The notes below the pieces were generated by a model, which was given only the letters and a program-made list of their open reading frames with translations, did not search any database and was not told where the DNA came from. The position numbers and the translations under genes were made by a program. This document shows positions 28,310 through 36,859 of a stretch of 64,000 bases of DNA, piece after piece. Origin of the DNA: Devosia sp. LC5 (GTDB lineage Bacteria; Pseudomonadota; Alphaproteobacteria; Rhizobiales; Devosiaceae); NCBI RefSeq assembly GCF_000735585.1, contig NZ_JNNO01000003.1:62001-126000 (forward strand), written 5' to 3'. Numbering within the stretch: the stretch's first letter is position 1; the number at the start of each line of letters is the position of its first letter.

Positions 28310-29869
28310 ATGAACGAACTGGCAATGAGCATAAGCGGCCTTCCCATTACCCTCAGCGGCAAGCCGATGAGCTTTGCCGATATTGCCCGGATCGGGGCGC
28401 GCAAGGCGCGGCTGGTGGCTGATCCAGATGCCATGGCACGGGTGGCGGTGGCGCGCGAAATGGTCGAGCAGGCCATTGCGGCGGGGCAGCCGGTTTATGG
28501 CTCCACCACGGGCGTGGGGGCGATGAAGGATGTCGAATGGACGCCTGATCAGCTCGACGCCTTTAATCTGGGGCTGGTACGGGCCCATCACTTCGGCACG
28601 GGCGAGGCCTTTTCCAATCAGATCGTGCGCACCGCCATGGCCATTCGCGTCAATATGGCACTGACCGGACGGGTCGGCTGCACCACCGACCTGGTGGAGG
28701 CGTATCTGGCGCTGCTTTCGGCCGATGTGGTGCCGGTGGTGCGGCGCACCGGATCGATAGGCTGCGCCGATATTGGGCTGATGGGGCAGATCGGGGCAGT
28801 GCTGACCGGGGCGGGTGAGGCCACATTCGATGGCCATCGCCAGCCGGCGGAAACGGCGCTGAGTGCAGCGGGGCTTAAGCCCTTCCGGCTGGCGCCGCGG
28901 GATAGCCTGGCGTCGATTTCGACCAATGCGGTGGGCTATGCCGCAGCTGCCGCCGCTATCCGCGACGCTGCCGCCGCAGTGCGCGTGATGCTGGCGACAG
29001 GGCTGACCACGGCGGGGGCGCTGGGCGCCTCGCGCGACCCGTGGAAAGCGGTGGCCCATGTCGGCACCGAGCGCGAGGCGGGCATCGGGGCCTGGCTCTA
29101 TTTCAACGCCAAGGGCTGGGACTGGCCCGACGCCACCCATATTCAGGACCCGCTCAGCCTGCGCATGATGAGCCAGGTATTTGCCACGGGTTATGAAACG
29201 CTGGTGGCCGCCGGGAAGATCCTGCTGGCCGCGACCGGCCGCACCGACGACAATCCGGTGGTGGCGGGCGGACAGGTGCTGACTTCGGGGGGCTCGCTGC
29301 CGCTCGATGTCACCGTGTTCCTGCAGACCGCGCAATTGGGACTGGCCCACATTGCGCGCAATTCATTCAATCGCTGCGTGCTGCTCGGCAATGGCGGGCG
29401 GCGCGGATTGCCGGTCAATCTGGTGGCGCCCGGCGCCATTGCTACTGGCTTTGGGCCGATCATCAAGCTGGCGGGGGAATTGTTTGCCCGCGTGCTGACC
29501 ATGACCAATCCCATCTCGGCCAATTCCATGGTGGTGGCCGGGGGCCTTGAGGATGAGGCCGCGTTCCTGCCGCTGGTGGTCGAGCGGTTCGAGCGGCAGG
29601 TGCTGGCCTTGCGGCGGCTGGCGGCGCTCGAAGCTATGCTCGCGGCGCAGGCCATGGACTTGTCAGGCGACAATCCAGGCAATGTTCCGGGCATTATCTA
29701 TTCGCTCGTGCGCCAGCATGCTGACACATACTGGCAGGATCGGCCGCTATCGGCCGAGGTCGAGGCCGTCGAAGATGCCTTGGCCTCCGACGAGTTGATG
29801 AACGAACTAATTTCTCACTCGGCGATTATGGAGTTGGACGAGTTTTTCGCGCTGGGCCCGGTTGCTTAG
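28310..29869 (+). CDS. Histidine-ammonia-lyase-family protein without MIO triad; probable ergothionase
   Basis: A 519-residue member of the HAL/PAL fold (VYGSTTGVG, RAHHFGTGEAFSNQIVR, ATGRTDDNPVV). In true ammonia lyases the MIO cofactor forms from Ala-Ser-Gly in GSxGASGDL. Here the same place reads GSIGCADIGL (residues 148-157), so the triad is absent. Ergothionase, a HAL homologue, eliminates trimethylamine from the betaine ergothioneine and does not need MIO to activate its leaving group; I recall this from structural work on the Treponema enzyme. The neighbours (betaine-type importer, urocanase homologue, hydantoinase, carbamoylase) agree with this role. Other betaine or amino-acid substrates such as hercynine remain possible. 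Confidence 0.75.
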   Translation: MNELAMSISGLPITLSGKPMSFADIARIGARKARLVADPDAMARVAVAREMVEQAIAAGQPVYGSTTGVGAMKDVEWTPDQLDAFNLGLVRAHHFGTGEAFSNQIVRTAMAIRVNMALTGRVGCTTDLVEAYLALLSADVVPVVRRTGSIGCADIGLMGQIGAVLTGAGEATFDGHRQPAETALSAAGLKPFRLAPRDSLASISTNAVGYAAAAAAIRDAAAAVRVMLATGLTTAGALGASRDPWKAVAHVGTEREAGIGAWLYFNAKGWDWPDATHIQDPLSLRMMSQVFATGYETLVAAGKILLAATGRTDDNPVVAGGQVLTSGGSLPLDVTVFLQTAQLGLAHIARNSFNRCVLLGNGGRRGLPVNLVAPGAIATGFGPIIKLAGELFARVLTMTNPISANSMVVAGGLEDEAAFLPLVVERFERQVLALRRLAALEAMLAAQAMDLSGDNPGNVPGIIYSLVRQHADTYWQDRPLSAEVEAVEDALASDELMNELISHSAIMELDEFFALGPVA

Positions 29870-29950
29870 CATCTGCGGCCTCGCCCAATTCTGACAACAG
29901 GTTAGGTTAGGGACAGCCGGGTCCAACGCCCGGGGAAAATGGAGAAACCA

Positions 29951-30862
29951 ATGCGCCTCAAATCCACGCTTTTCAGCGCCGCCGCTGCACTCGCCATTTC
30001 GGTGACCGCAGCCAATGCCCAGGTCGTCGTTTCCTCCAAGATCGACACCGAAGGCGGGGTGCTTGGCAACATCATCAAGCAGGTGCTTGAAGCCAATGAC
30101 ATTCCGGTCACCGACCGCATCCAGCTCGGCGGCACGCCCATCGTACGCGAGGCGATCACCGCCGGGGAAATCGACATCTATCCCGAATATACCGGTAATG
30201 CGGCCTTCTTCTTCGACAAGGCCGATGACCCGCTCTGGAACAATGCCGAAAGCGCCTATGCCGAGGCCGCCAAGCTCGATTACGACGCCAACAAGATCGT
30301 CTGGCTGACACCCTCGCCGGCCAACAATACCTGGGCTGTTGCCCTGCGCGCCGATGTGGCCGACGCCAATAATCTGGTGACATTCAGCGAATTCGGCGCT
30401 TGGGTTGCGGGCGGCGGCGAGGTCAAGCTGGCGGCATCGGCCGAGTTCGTGAATTCGCCGGCGGCTCTGCCGAAATTCCAGGAAGTCTATGGCTTCACGC
30501 TCACACCCGATCAGTTGGTGACGCTGTCGGGGGGCGATACGGCGGCGACCATTGCCGCGGCGGCCCAGCAGACCAATGGCGTCAATGCCGCCATGGTCTA
30601 TGGCACGGATGGCGGCATCGCGCCCTCGGGTCTCAAAGTGCTTGAGGACGACAAGGGCGTGCAGCCGGTTTACCAGCCCGCCCCGATCATCCGCGAGGCT
30701 GTGCTGACCGAATATCCGCAGATCGAAGAGCTGCTCAAGCCGGTGTTTGCCGGGCTGACGCTCGAAGTGCTGCAGGACCTTAATGGCCGCGTGCAGGTGG
30801 GCGGCGAAGCGGCTTCGGGCGTGGCGACGGATTACCTGACCTCGGGTGGTTTTCTCGACTGA
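29951..30862 (+). CDS. Betaine-type ABC transporter binding protein (YehZ/OsmF/EgtU-like); candidate ergothioneine binder
   Basis: A 303-residue periplasmic protein. A signal peptide (MRLKSTLFSAAAALAISVTA) ends near ANAQ. The mature start VVVSSKIDTEGGVLGNIIKQ, then GGTPIVREAITAGEIDIYPEY (spread over about 60-80), is the OpuAC/ProX-like pattern of glycine-betaine/choline binding proteins. I chose the ATG at 29951 with GGAGA six bases upstream; an in-frame ATG lies at 29939. It stands directly after the lyase gene. EgtU of Streptococcus, in this same superfamily, binds ergothioneine, which supports the proposed ligand. Confidence 0.82.
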   Translation: MRLKSTLFSAAAALAISVTAANAQVVVSSKIDTEGGVLGNIIKQVLEANDIPVTDRIQLGGTPIVREAITAGEIDIYPEYTGNAAFFFDKADDPLWNNAESAYAEAAKLDYDANKIVWLTPSPANNTWAVALRADVADANNLVTFSEFGAWVAGGGEVKLAASAEFVNSPAALPKFQEVYGFTLTPDQLVTLSGGDTAATIAAAAQQTNGVNAAMVYGTDGGIAPSGLKVLEDDKGVQPVYQPAPIIREAVLTEYPQIEELLKPVFAGLTLEVLQDLNGRVQVGGEAASGVATDYLTSGGFLD

Positions 30863-30910
30863 CGGGGTGGGGGCTCGCATGCCCACTCTAGTGAGCCCCG
30901 ATCTGCTTTC

Positions 30911-31018
30911 CTCCCCCTTGAGGGGCGGGATTGAGGGTTGGGGGTGCTGAACCCTCCAACGGCATCGAGCATGTTGGAACCGCAGCACCCCCACCCTAGC
31001 CCTCCCCTCAAGGGGGAG
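30911..31018. repeat. Imperfect long inverted repeat between binding-protein and permease genes
   Basis: The arms 30911-30949 (begins CTCCCCCTTGAGGGG, ends GGGGGTGCTG) and 30983-31018 are reverse complements with a few mismatches and a 3-base length difference. A further 7-bp hairpin GGGGCTC/GAGCCCC (30870-30899) lies just upstream. The placement mirrors the repeat between rhaS and rhaT. Confidence 0.85.
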
Positions 31019-31082
31019 GGGATTGCATCGTGGCTTTCCGACTATCGCAAGCCCCTCCACATCGCGCAGAGTTGGAGCCAGC

Positions 31083-32273
31083 ATGAGCATCGCCGCAACA
31101 TCCTCGATAGCGAGCCGCCCCGCCTGGCTGGCGCTCGACAAGCTGGGCGTGCTGATTGCGTTGATCGCGGTGGCGGGGGCGGCTTTGCCGTTTGCCTTGT
31201 TCCGGGCCAATCGCATCGTGCTGGGTGAGCCGCGTTCACTGCTCGATGCCCTGCCGGCACTGCCATCTGGTGTGCTGATTTTTGCTCTATTGGCCGGTTT
31301 CATCGCTGCGCTGTTGCGCTTTCCGGCATTGGTCAAGTTGATCGCCGGATTTGCCGTGCTCGGCGTGCTGGCCGTTTTGATCGGTTGGTCGGGCAGCTAT
31401 CTGACGCCGCCGGATAATACCTTTGCGCGGGTGTCGCCGGGGGCCGGGTTCTGGCTGCTGGCCTTTGCCTTTGCGCTGATGGTGGCCGATGCGCTGACGC
31501 GGCTGCGATTTGCACCATGGGTGCGGCTGACCATCCTGCTGGTGGTGGCGCTGGCGATTGGGGCACTGCTGCGGAGCGGGGCTTGGAATGATCTCTCCAT
31601 GCTCAAGGAATATGCCACCCGCGCGCCGGCCTTCTGGGCCGAGGCGCGCACGCATCTGGCGCTGGCTTTTGGATCGGTGGCGATTGCCACCATCGTGGGC
31701 GTGCCGGTCGGCATTCTTTGCTACAAGGTCAAGCCGCTGCGCGCGGCAGTGCTCAATGTGCTCAATATTGTACAGACCATTCCATCCATTGCCCTGTTCG
31801 GCCTGCTGATCGCGCCTTTAGCCTGGGTGGCGGCCAATATTCCGGGGGCGTCGGCCATCGGCATTTCGGGCATTGGCGTGGCGCCGGCCATGGTGGCACT
31901 GTTCGCCTATTCGCTGCTGCCCATTGTCTCCAACACCGTAGTGGGCCTGCAAAGCGTGTCGCCTGCGGCGGTCGATGCGGCCAAGGGCATGGGGATGACC
32001 GCCTCGCAGCGCATGTTTGCGGTGGAATTGCCGCTGGCTTTTCCGGTGATCCTGACCGGCATTCGCATCGTGCTGGTGCAGAATATAGGGCTGGCCACCA
32101 TTGCCGCGCTGATCGGGGGCGGGGGCTTTGGCGTCTTTGTGTTCCAGGGGATTGGACAGACGGCGATGGACCTGGTGCTGCTGGGAGCGGTGCCCACGGT
32201 GGCGCTGGCTTTTGCGGCGGCAGTGGTGCTCGACGCCCTGGTGGAAATGACGAGCCGTGGGGGTGGACGATGA
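31083..32273 (+). CDS. Betaine-type ABC transporter permease (YehY-like, long form)
   Basis: A 396-residue inner-membrane protein. Extra N-terminal helices (about 20-185) precede a standard BPD_transp_1 domain with SVAIATIVGVPVGILCYK and the EAA loop region DAAKGMGMTASQRMFAVELP. The long form matches YehY of the YehZYXW betaine importer. The ATG at 31083 has GGAG upstream. The gene order here (binding protein, long permease, ATPase, short permease) is the same as yehZYXW of E. coli. Confidence 0.88.
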   Translation: MSIAATSSIASRPAWLALDKLGVLIALIAVAGAALPFALFRANRIVLGEPRSLLDALPALPSGVLIFALLAGFIAALLRFPALVKLIAGFAVLGVLAVLIGWSGSYLTPPDNTFARVSPGAGFWLLAFAFALMVADALTRLRFAPWVRLTILLVVALAIGALLRSGAWNDLSMLKEYATRAPAFWAEARTHLALAFGSVAIATIVGVPVGILCYKVKPLRAAVLNVLNIVQTIPSIALFGLLIAPLAWVAANIPGASAIGISGIGVAPAMVALFAYSLLPIVSNTVVGLQSVSPAAVDAAKGMGMTASQRMFAVELPLAFPVILTGIRIVLVQNIGLATIAALIGGGGFGVFVFQGIGQTAMDLVLLGAVPTVALAFAAAVVLDALVEMTSRGGGR

Positions 32274-32316
32274 TCGCGACCCAAACCGTTATGTCCACTT
32301 GTGCTGTGCCTGCGGT

Positions 32317-32346
32317 TCTTTCTCCCCTGAGGGGCGAGGTGAGAAG
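32317..32346. repeat. Short intergenic repeat before the transporter ATPase gene
   Basis: TTCTCCCCTGAGGGG followed by CGAGGTGAGAA. The same unit recurs at 35519-35547 and 63848-63871. Confidence 0.65.
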
Positions 32347-32371
32347 AGGCCCGGATGGGGAGAACAGTTAG

Positions 32372-33307
32372 ATGATCGAAATCGACGATATCACCAAGGT
32401 CTATGGCGAAACGGCGGTGGTCGATCGGGTCACCATGACCGTGGAGCCGCGCAGTATCTGCGTCATCGTGGGCACGTCCGGCTCGGGCAAGACCACGCTG
32501 ATGCGGATGATCAACAAGCTGGTGACGCCAACCTCGGGGTCGATCCGCATCGATGGCGAGGATATCGGCACTGTGCCGGCCTATGAGCTGCGGCGGCGGA
32601 TTGGCTATGCCATTCAGGGGCATGGGCTGTTTCCGCACCGTACAGTGGGGCAGAACGTCGCGACCGTGCCCAAGCTGCTCGGCTGGGACAAAAAGAAAAC
32701 CGCGGCGCGGGTCGATGAATTGCTGAGCCTGTTCCAGCTCGATCCGGCCCAGTTTCGCGACCGGCTGCCCAATGAGCTTTCGGGCGGGCAGCAGCAGCGC
32801 GTGGGCGTGGCGCGGGCGCTGGCGGCCGAGCCCAATATCCTGCTGATGGACGAGCCCTATGGTGCGCTCGACCCGGTGATCCGCGCCAAGGCGCAGGAAG
32901 ATTTGCTGGCCATCCAGCGCAAGTTTGGCACCACCATCGTGCTGGTGACCCATGACATGGAAGAGGCGATCCATCTGGGTGACAAGATAGCGGTGATGGA
33001 CAGCGGCAAGCTGCTGCAATTTGCCAGGCCTGCCGAAATCATCGCCAATCCGGCGACGCCCTTCGTGGCCGAATTGATCGGCACCAGCGAGCGGCCATTC
33101 CGGCTGCTGTCGCTGGCCAAGGTGGCCGATCATATCGAGGCGGGGGAGGCGGCCGGCGAGCCGGTGGACGCCGGGGCCTCGCTGCGCGATGCCTATGCCG
33201 AATTGCTGTGGTCGGGCCGGCCCTCTCTTCCGGTGCGGCGGGATGGGCAGATTGTGGGGCAGGTGACGCTTGGCGCCCTCTCGAAGCTGGCGGCGCGACC
33301 GCAATGA
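32372..33307 (+). CDS. Betaine-type ABC transporter ATPase (YehX/ProV-like)
   Basis: 311 residues. Walker A GTSGSGKTTLMR (about 34-45), a Q-loop in YAIQGHGLFPH, signature LSGGQQQRVGVARAL, Walker B ILLMDEPYGALD and H-loop VTHDMEEA are all intact. A short C-terminal segment (about 245-311) resembles a single CBS-like regulatory tail, as in YehX/OpuCA relatives. It overlaps the next permease by four bases. It should drive uptake of a quaternary-amine compound. Confidence 0.9.
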   Translation: MIEIDDITKVYGETAVVDRVTMTVEPRSICVIVGTSGSGKTTLMRMINKLVTPTSGSIRIDGEDIGTVPAYELRRRIGYAIQGHGLFPHRTVGQNVATVPKLLGWDKKKTAARVDELLSLFQLDPAQFRDRLPNELSGGQQQRVGVARALAAEPNILLMDEPYGALDPVIRAKAQEDLLAIQRKFGTTIVLVTHDMEEAIHLGDKIAVMDSGKLLQFARPAEIIANPATPFVAELIGTSERPFRLLSLAKVADHIEAGEAAGEPVDAGASLRDAYAELLWSGRPSLPVRRDGQIVGQVTLGALSKLAARPQ

Positions 33308-34056
33308 AGACCGGGCTGCTGATCAGGCTTGTTGCGCTGCTGGTGCTGGTCCTGTTCCTCGTCCGGCCCGAGACCTTTGCCGGGTTTTTCGGGCTGTTCA
33401 CCAAGAACAACCAGCCGGCCATCTACAATCAGGGCGGCCTGCTCGACCTGACGCTGAACCACCTCGCCATCGTGGCGGCGGCGACGCTAGCCTCGACCAT
33501 TGTGGCGGTGGGGCTGGCAATCGTGGTGACGCGGCCGTTTGGCGCGGAGTTTTTGCCGCTGTCGCGTTCGCTCGCCAATATCGGGCAGACCTTTCCGCCG
33601 GTCGCCGTGCTGGCGCTGGCCGTGCCCTTGCTGGGCTTTGGCACTGCACCGACGCTGGTGGCGTTGTTTCTTTATGGATTGCTGCCGATTTTCGAGAATA
33701 CGCTGACCGGGCTGACCAATCTGCCGCCGGCGGTGACCGATGCGGCCAAGGGCGTGGGCATGACCGGCTGGCAGCGGCTGATCAAGATCGAACTGCCGCT
33801 GGCGCTGCCGGTGATCCTGGCGGGAATCCGGCTATCGACGGTGATTTCGCTGGCGACCGCGACCATCGGCTCGACCGTGGCGGCGCGCACGCTGGGCGAG
33901 GTGATCATTGCGGGGCTGCTGTCGAACAATACCGCCTTTGTGTTGCAGGGCGGACTGATCGTGGGCGTGCTGGCGGTGTTGATCTATGACGCGCTCTCGG
34001 CGTTGGAGCGGCTGCTGATGGCGCGGACGGGGCAATTGGGGAGGGCGGCGGCGTGA
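33304..34056 (+). CDS. Betaine-type ABC transporter permease (YehW-like, short form)
   Basis: A 250-residue BPD_transp_1 permease with six hydrophobic segments and an EAA loop VTDAAKGVGMTGWQRLIKIE. The start is the ATG at 33304, which overlaps the ATPase stop. It completes the importer that begins at 29951. The downstream amidohydrolase follows after 48 bases without a terminator, so transport and catabolism genes are probably in one transcript. Confidence 0.9.
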   Translation: MKTGLLIRLVALLVLVLFLVRPETFAGFFGLFTKNNQPAIYNQGGLLDLTLNHLAIVAAATLASTIVAVGLAIVVTRPFGAEFLPLSRSLANIGQTFPPVAVLALAVPLLGFGTAPTLVALFLYGLLPIFENTLTGLTNLPPAVTDAAKGVGMTGWQRLIKIELPLALPVILAGIRLSTVISLATATIGSTVAARTLGEVIIAGLLSNNTAFVLQGGLIVGVLAVLIYDALSALERLLMARTGQLGRAAA

Positions 34057-34104
34057 GCTTTTTTGCCTCAACCAACTAACGCGTTTTTTGAAGGCGTAGC
34101 AAAA

Positions 34105-35457
34105 ATGTCCGATTTCGATCTCGTTCTGTCCGGCACGGTCGTGCTGCCCACCACCATCATCGAGAATGGCTATGTGGCGGTGCGCGATGGGAAAATCGTG
34201 CATGTGGGAGAGGGTGTGGCGCCATCGGCGCATGAGCGGCATGAGCTGGGCAAGGCGCTGATCCTGCCGGGGGCGATCGACGCACAGACCCATTCCCTGA
34301 GCCAGAAGGACCAGGAAGATTTCATCTGGTCGACGCGTTCGGCGGCGGCGGGCGGGGTGACCACCATTGTCGACATGCCCTATGACGAGGGCAATCTGGT
34401 CAGTTCGGCCGAGGCGGTGCGCAGCAAGGTGGCGCATGCCAGCCCACAGGCGCGGGTGGATTTTGCGCTCTATGGCACGATCAGGCCGGAAGAGGGCACC
34501 AGCCGGATTGCCGAGCAGGTCGAGGCGGGGGTGGCCGCGTTCAAGTTTTCGACTTTTGGCACTGACCCGGTGCGGTTTCCGCGCATTCCGCCCGCATTGC
34601 TCGAAGAATGCTTTGCTGTCATCGCGCCGACCGGGCTGACGGCGGGTGTGCATAATGAGGATGACGAGGCGGTGCGCGCGGCCATGGCCAAGGTCAAGGC
34701 GCTGGGCATTACCGATTATCGTGCCCATGGCTTGAGCCGGCCGCCGCTGACCGAATTGCTGGCCTCGCTGCAGATTTATGAGACCGGGGCGCAGACCGGA
34801 TGCCCGGCGCATGTGGTGCATTGCTCGCTGGGCCGGGGCTATGAGATTGCGCGCAGTTATCGCGACCAGGGGTTCGATGCCACCATTGAGTGCTGCATTC
34901 ATTACCTGACGCTGGACGAGGAGCATGACGTTGCCCGGCTGGGCGGCAAGGCCAAGATCAATCCCCCGATCCGCCCGCGGGCAGAGGTGGAAAAGCTCTG
35001 GGAGCATGTGCGGGCAGGCAATGTCACGCTGGTCTCGACCGACCATGTGAGCTGGTCGGAAAACCGCAAGACCAATCCGGACATGCTGGCCAATGCCTCG
35101 GGCGTACCGGGATTGGAAGTGATGGTGCCGCTGTTCGTCAAGGGCGCATTGAAGCGCGATATTTCACTGACCTGGGTGGCGAAGTTGATGGCGGAGAACC
35201 CGGCGCGGCATTTCCGGCTGGGCAGCAAGGGCGCGCTGAGCGCGGGCAAGGATGCCGATATCGCGGTGCTGTTTGACCGGCCCAAGATTTATGATGCGGC
35301 CGAGAGCGGGCACAATGTGGTGGGCTGGTCGCCGTATAATGGCATCGAGCTGCCGTGGACGGTGGGGCTGACCTATCTGCGCGGGCGGCAGGTGTTTGAT
35401 GGGGTGACGGTGGCTGAGCCTGGGGTCGGACGGTTTGTGCGGCCGGGGGTGAACTGA
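34105..35457 (+). CDS. Hydantoinase/dihydropyrimidinase-like amidohydrolase
   Basis: A 450-residue amidohydrolase of the cyclic-amide class (dihydropyrimidinase, allantoinase, dihydroorotase). The usual metal motif DxHxH reads DAQTH here (residues 59-63), so the first His is Gln. The other ligand regions look present: a Lys in VAAFKFSTFG, His in TAGVHNEDDE and HVVHCSLGRG, and Asp in VSTDHVSW. In the proposed pathway it would open hydantoin-5-propionate to N-carbamoyl-glutamate. The ATG at 34105 is chosen over one 14 codons earlier, which overlaps the permease region. The loss of one ligand might mean a changed metal site or a different reaction. Confidence 0.82.
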   Translation: MSDFDLVLSGTVVLPTTIIENGYVAVRDGKIVHVGEGVAPSAHERHELGKALILPGAIDAQTHSLSQKDQEDFIWSTRSAAAGGVTTIVDMPYDEGNLVSSAEAVRSKVAHASPQARVDFALYGTIRPEEGTSRIAEQVEAGVAAFKFSTFGTDPVRFPRIPPALLEECFAVIAPTGLTAGVHNEDDEAVRAAMAKVKALGITDYRAHGLSRPPLTELLASLQIYETGAQTGCPAHVVHCSLGRGYEIARSYRDQGFDATIECCIHYLTLDEEHDVARLGGKAKINPPIRPRAEVEKLWEHVRAGNVTLVSTDHVSWSENRKTNPDMLANASGVPGLEVMVPLFVKGALKRDISLTWVAKLMAENPARHFRLGSKGALSAGKDADIAVLFDRPKIYDAAESGHNVVGWSPYNGIELPWTVGLTYLRGRQVFDGVTVAEPGVGRFVRPGVN

Positions 35458-35492
35458 TGGCTGCCCAGTCAGCTCAGGTTTTGGCTCCATCG

Positions 35493-35549
35493 TCCCCTCA
35501 CCCGGCGCTGCGCGCCGACCTCTCCCCTGAGGGGCGAGGTGAGAAGGGG
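35493..35549. repeat. Intergenic repeat before the carbamoylase gene
   Basis: CCCCTCACC...GGTGAGAAGGGG ends enclose the hairpins GGCGCTGCGCGCC and CTCCCCTGAGGGGCGAG. Confidence 0.7.
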
Positions 35550-35587
35550 CATTTGCGATTACCCTTCGCAAGCGAGGGGCACTTCTC

Positions 35588-36859
35588 ATGATCCCCAATT
35601 CCCCCATCCGTGCCGACCGGATCGCGGCCGATATCGATGCCCTTGCCGCCATCACCGAGCCCGATCGCCCTTGGACGCGGCGGGCGTTTACGCCGATGTT
35701 TCTGGAGGGGCGGGCATGGCTGGAACAGGCCATGCAGGGGGCCGGGGCGGTGAGCCAGGTCGACCATGCGGGGAACCTTGTGGGCGTGGTGCCGGGGAAA
35801 CGCCCGGAACTGGGCTCGATCATGATCGGCAGCCATTCCGATACCGTGCCCGATGGCGGGCGGTTCGACGGCATTGCCGGGGTGGTGGCGGCGCTCGAAG
35901 TGGCGCGGGCGCTGCGGGACCGGGGCGTGGTACTCGATCATACGCTTGAAGTGGTGGATTTCCTGGCGGAGGAGGTCTCGGTTTTCGGCGTGTCCTGCAT
36001 AGGCAGCCGGGGCATGAGCGGCACGCGGCCGGCCGAATGGCTGGCGCGCATGCATGACGGGGTGACGCTGGAGCGGACCATCGCGCAGGTGGGCGGTGTG
36101 CCACATGCGCTGGCACAGCGCGACGATATCAAGGCGTTTCTGGAACTGCATATCGAACAGGGGCCGGTGCTGCAGAACGAGCAGCTCGATGTGGGCGTGG
36201 TGACGGCGATTGCCGGGATTACGCGGATCGAGATTAGCGTTGAGGGGAGGGCTGACCATGCCGGAACGACGCCGATGTCCGCTCGCAAGGACGCACTGAC
36301 CACGGCGGCCTGGATTGCGCTGGGGGTTGAGGAACTGGGCAAGGCGCTGGCGGCGGGCGATGCGCATTTTGCCGCTACGGTGGGCGAATTCGAGATGACA
36401 CCCAATGCAGCCAATGTGGTGCCGGCGCGGGTGCGGATGCTGATTGATGCGCGGGCCGAATTGCGCGACGATATGGAGCGGTTCATTGATGAACTGGGCA
36501 AGGGCGTGGCGGGGATTGCCGAAAAGACCGGTGTGACCGTCGAGGCGCTGCGCATTGTGTCGGACAATCAACCGACGCCTTGCGATCCTGATCTGCTGAC
36601 TGTGCTGGATGCCGCCTGCGAAAGTGCCGGCGCGCGGTATCGGCGGATGGCGTCGGGGGCGGGGCATGACACGGCGTGGATGGCGCGGATTACCAAGGCG
36701 GCGATGATTTTCGTGCCGTGCAAGGATGGCCGCAGTCATGCGCCGGACGAGTTCGCCACGACGGAAGACATCGCGCTTGGCGCCCAAGTGCTGCTGGACG
36801 CCGTGATCGCGCTCGACGCGCAATTGCAGGAGACAGGTAATGGGCCGGATTCTGACTGA
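35588..36859 (+). CDS. M20-family N-carbamoyl-amino-acid hydrolase (HyuC/AmaB type)
   Basis: A 423-residue zinc amidohydrolase. GSHSDTVPDGGRFDGIAGV (about 82-100) carries the first metal His and Asp, FLAEEVSVFGVSCIGSRGM the catalytic Glu pair, and SGAGHDTAWMARI a later metal His. The middle GRADHAGTTPMSARKDAL stretch marks the dimerisation domain of carbamoylases and allantoate amidohydrolases. In the proposed route it would release glutamate, CO2 and ammonia from N-carbamoyl-glutamate. Its end overlaps the DUF917 gene by 20 bases. Substrate choice within the family cannot be read from sequence alone. Confidence 0.88.
   Translation: MIPNSPIRADRIAADIDALAAITEPDRPWTRRAFTPMFLEGRAWLEQAMQGAGAVSQVDHAGNLVGVVPGKRPELGSIMIGSHSDTVPDGGRFDGIAGVVAALEVARALRDRGVVLDHTLEVVDFLAEEVSVFGVSCIGSRGMSGTRPAEWLARMHDGVTLERTIAQVGGVPHALAQRDDIKAFLELHIEQGPVLQNEQLDVGVVTAIAGITRIEISVEGRADHAGTTPMSARKDALTTAAWIALGVEELGKALAAGDAHFAATVGEFEMTPNAANVVPARVRMLIDARAELRDDMERFIDELGKGVAGIAEKTGVTVEALRIVSDNQPTPCDPDLLTVLDAACESAGARYRRMASGAGHDTAWMARITKAAMIFVPCKDGRSHAPDEFATTEDIALGAQVLLDAVIALDAQLQETGNGPDSD

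Noticed and set aside
29807-31336. 509-codon minus-strand frame across the binding-protein gene
   Set aside because: Runs through a signal-peptide-bearing gene, an intergenic repeat and part of a permease gene; no domain seen.
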